Positions 21,791-21,807 of a stretch of DNA of 21,807 nt are shown here, piece by piece. The position numbers and the translations under genes are program-made. The first letter of the stretch is position 1. Every line of letters begins with the position of its first letter. The stretch comes from a virus: positions 1 through 21,807 of the IMG/VR virus record IMGVR_UViG_3300030109_006406. One strand, written 5' to 3'. A model generated the notes under the pieces. The model did no database searches, was not told where the DNA came from, and saw nothing but the letters and a program-made list of their open reading frames with translations.

Positions 21791-21807
21791 TAACCCAAGA
21801 CGGGCGC
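21093..21807 (-). CDS. dcm: C5-cytosine DNA methyltransferase, C-terminal part (N-terminus outside window)
   Basis: The open frame enters at the right edge and gives 237 residues to a TAG at 21093. Motif VI ENV (residues 8-10, in VIGENVSGHI), motif VIII QRERVWIVAN (47-56) and motif X GNSLVP (209-214, in RVDRLKSLGNSLVPSIP) are clear, and the EPNVGRVANGVP block before motif X is typical of phage Dcm-type enzymes. Motifs I and IV with the catalytic PCQ lie outside the window. The stretch between motifs VIII and X, where the target-recognition domain should be, is Ser/Arg/Glu/Asn-rich and of low complexity; in the +1 frame the same bases encode the W-x-T-P protein. The enzyme probably methylates phage DNA for protection from restriction. 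GC content is visibly higher than in the rest of the window. Confidence 0.9.
   Translation of the reverse strand, partial: RPSWVIGENVSGHIKLGLDTVLKNLESEGYSARTFSISASSIGANHQRERVWIVANSKQDNYFEQVRRRNEEESGIQKKYREEHGQSRQSSGTSEVWKKSNRHENVEDTRQLGGGLEPSGNKESIGRGPLEKTKWSSAANQTPGSSEREKTMANTSSERTSRGESKWEDAENVGQSSRRPWNGWWNIEPNVGRVANGVPKRVDRLKSLGNSLVPSIPYYIGLSILQTYEDELANTSE

Noticed and set aside
1-21807. CRISPR array, tRNA genes, integrase or attachment site
   Set aside because: I saw no spaced repeats, no tRNA cloverleaf candidates and no recombinase motifs on either strand.

Overview
The window reads as part of an AT-rich genome of a lytic-type tailed phage (Caudoviricetes), most likely a small marine podovirus-like phage of a low-GC alphaproteobacterium. 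The host and sister group (for example HTVC010P- or HMO-2011-like phages) are inferences from remembered protein motifs. The basis is: genes packed with ATGA/TAATG overlaps, a block of large virion proteins carrying motifs I recognise from marine phage structural proteins, a compact PolA replication operon, and many small hypothetical genes. I see no tRNA, rRNA, integrase, IS element or CRISPR array, and no gene-free stretch longer than about 100 bases.

Layout. (1) 1-99, minus: 5' end of a small phage gene running off the left edge. (2) 224-9320, plus: six consecutive genes, five virion or DNA-ejection candidates (347, 292, 1066, 867 and 389 aa) and a small membrane protein that could be a holin. 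(3) 16981 down to 9324, minus: a replication operon in the order unknown 117 aa, unknown 187 aa, ssDNA-binding-like 274 aa, AEP primase, UvrD-like helicase, DUF6378-like small protein, family A DNA polymerase, papain-fold-like protein, 50-aa protein. It converges tail-to-tail on the virion operon with a 3-bp gap. A perfect 11-bp hairpin at 15205-15235 splits the operon just before the primase. (4) 17042-19524, plus: a SNF2-family translocase divergent from the replication operon, a DnaJ-type zinc-knuckle protein with a possible overlapping gene, two small exported or membrane proteins, and a one-CxxC small protein behind a good sigma70-like promoter. (5) 20238 down to 19521, minus: four small overlapping genes, including a two-CxxC protein and a ribbon-helix-helix-like protein. 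(6) 21807 down to 20312, minus: the C-terminal part of a C5-cytosine DNA methyltransferase, overlapped in another frame by a W-x-T-P repeat protein, then a 31-aa membrane peptide and a WRTP/HTH-like protein, each overlapping the next.

How the genes may work together. The primase, PolA with proofreading exonuclease, UvrD-like helicase, ssDNA-binding-like protein and possibly the SNF2 motor would form a small phage replisome; no DnaB-type helicase and no phage RNA polymerase lie in the window. Host-like promoter elements and a recurring TTRACW-N9/10-TATAAT element in front of minus-strand genes suggest use of host RNA polymerase.

The most interesting signal is at 20825-21807. The same DNA encodes recognisable methyltransferase motifs in one frame and, in the +1 frame, a protein with its own family-like signatures (a TWRVKVTPQGRLVFQL block, W-x-T-P repeats, and an NPTWVEWLMGYPKGWTDL block).
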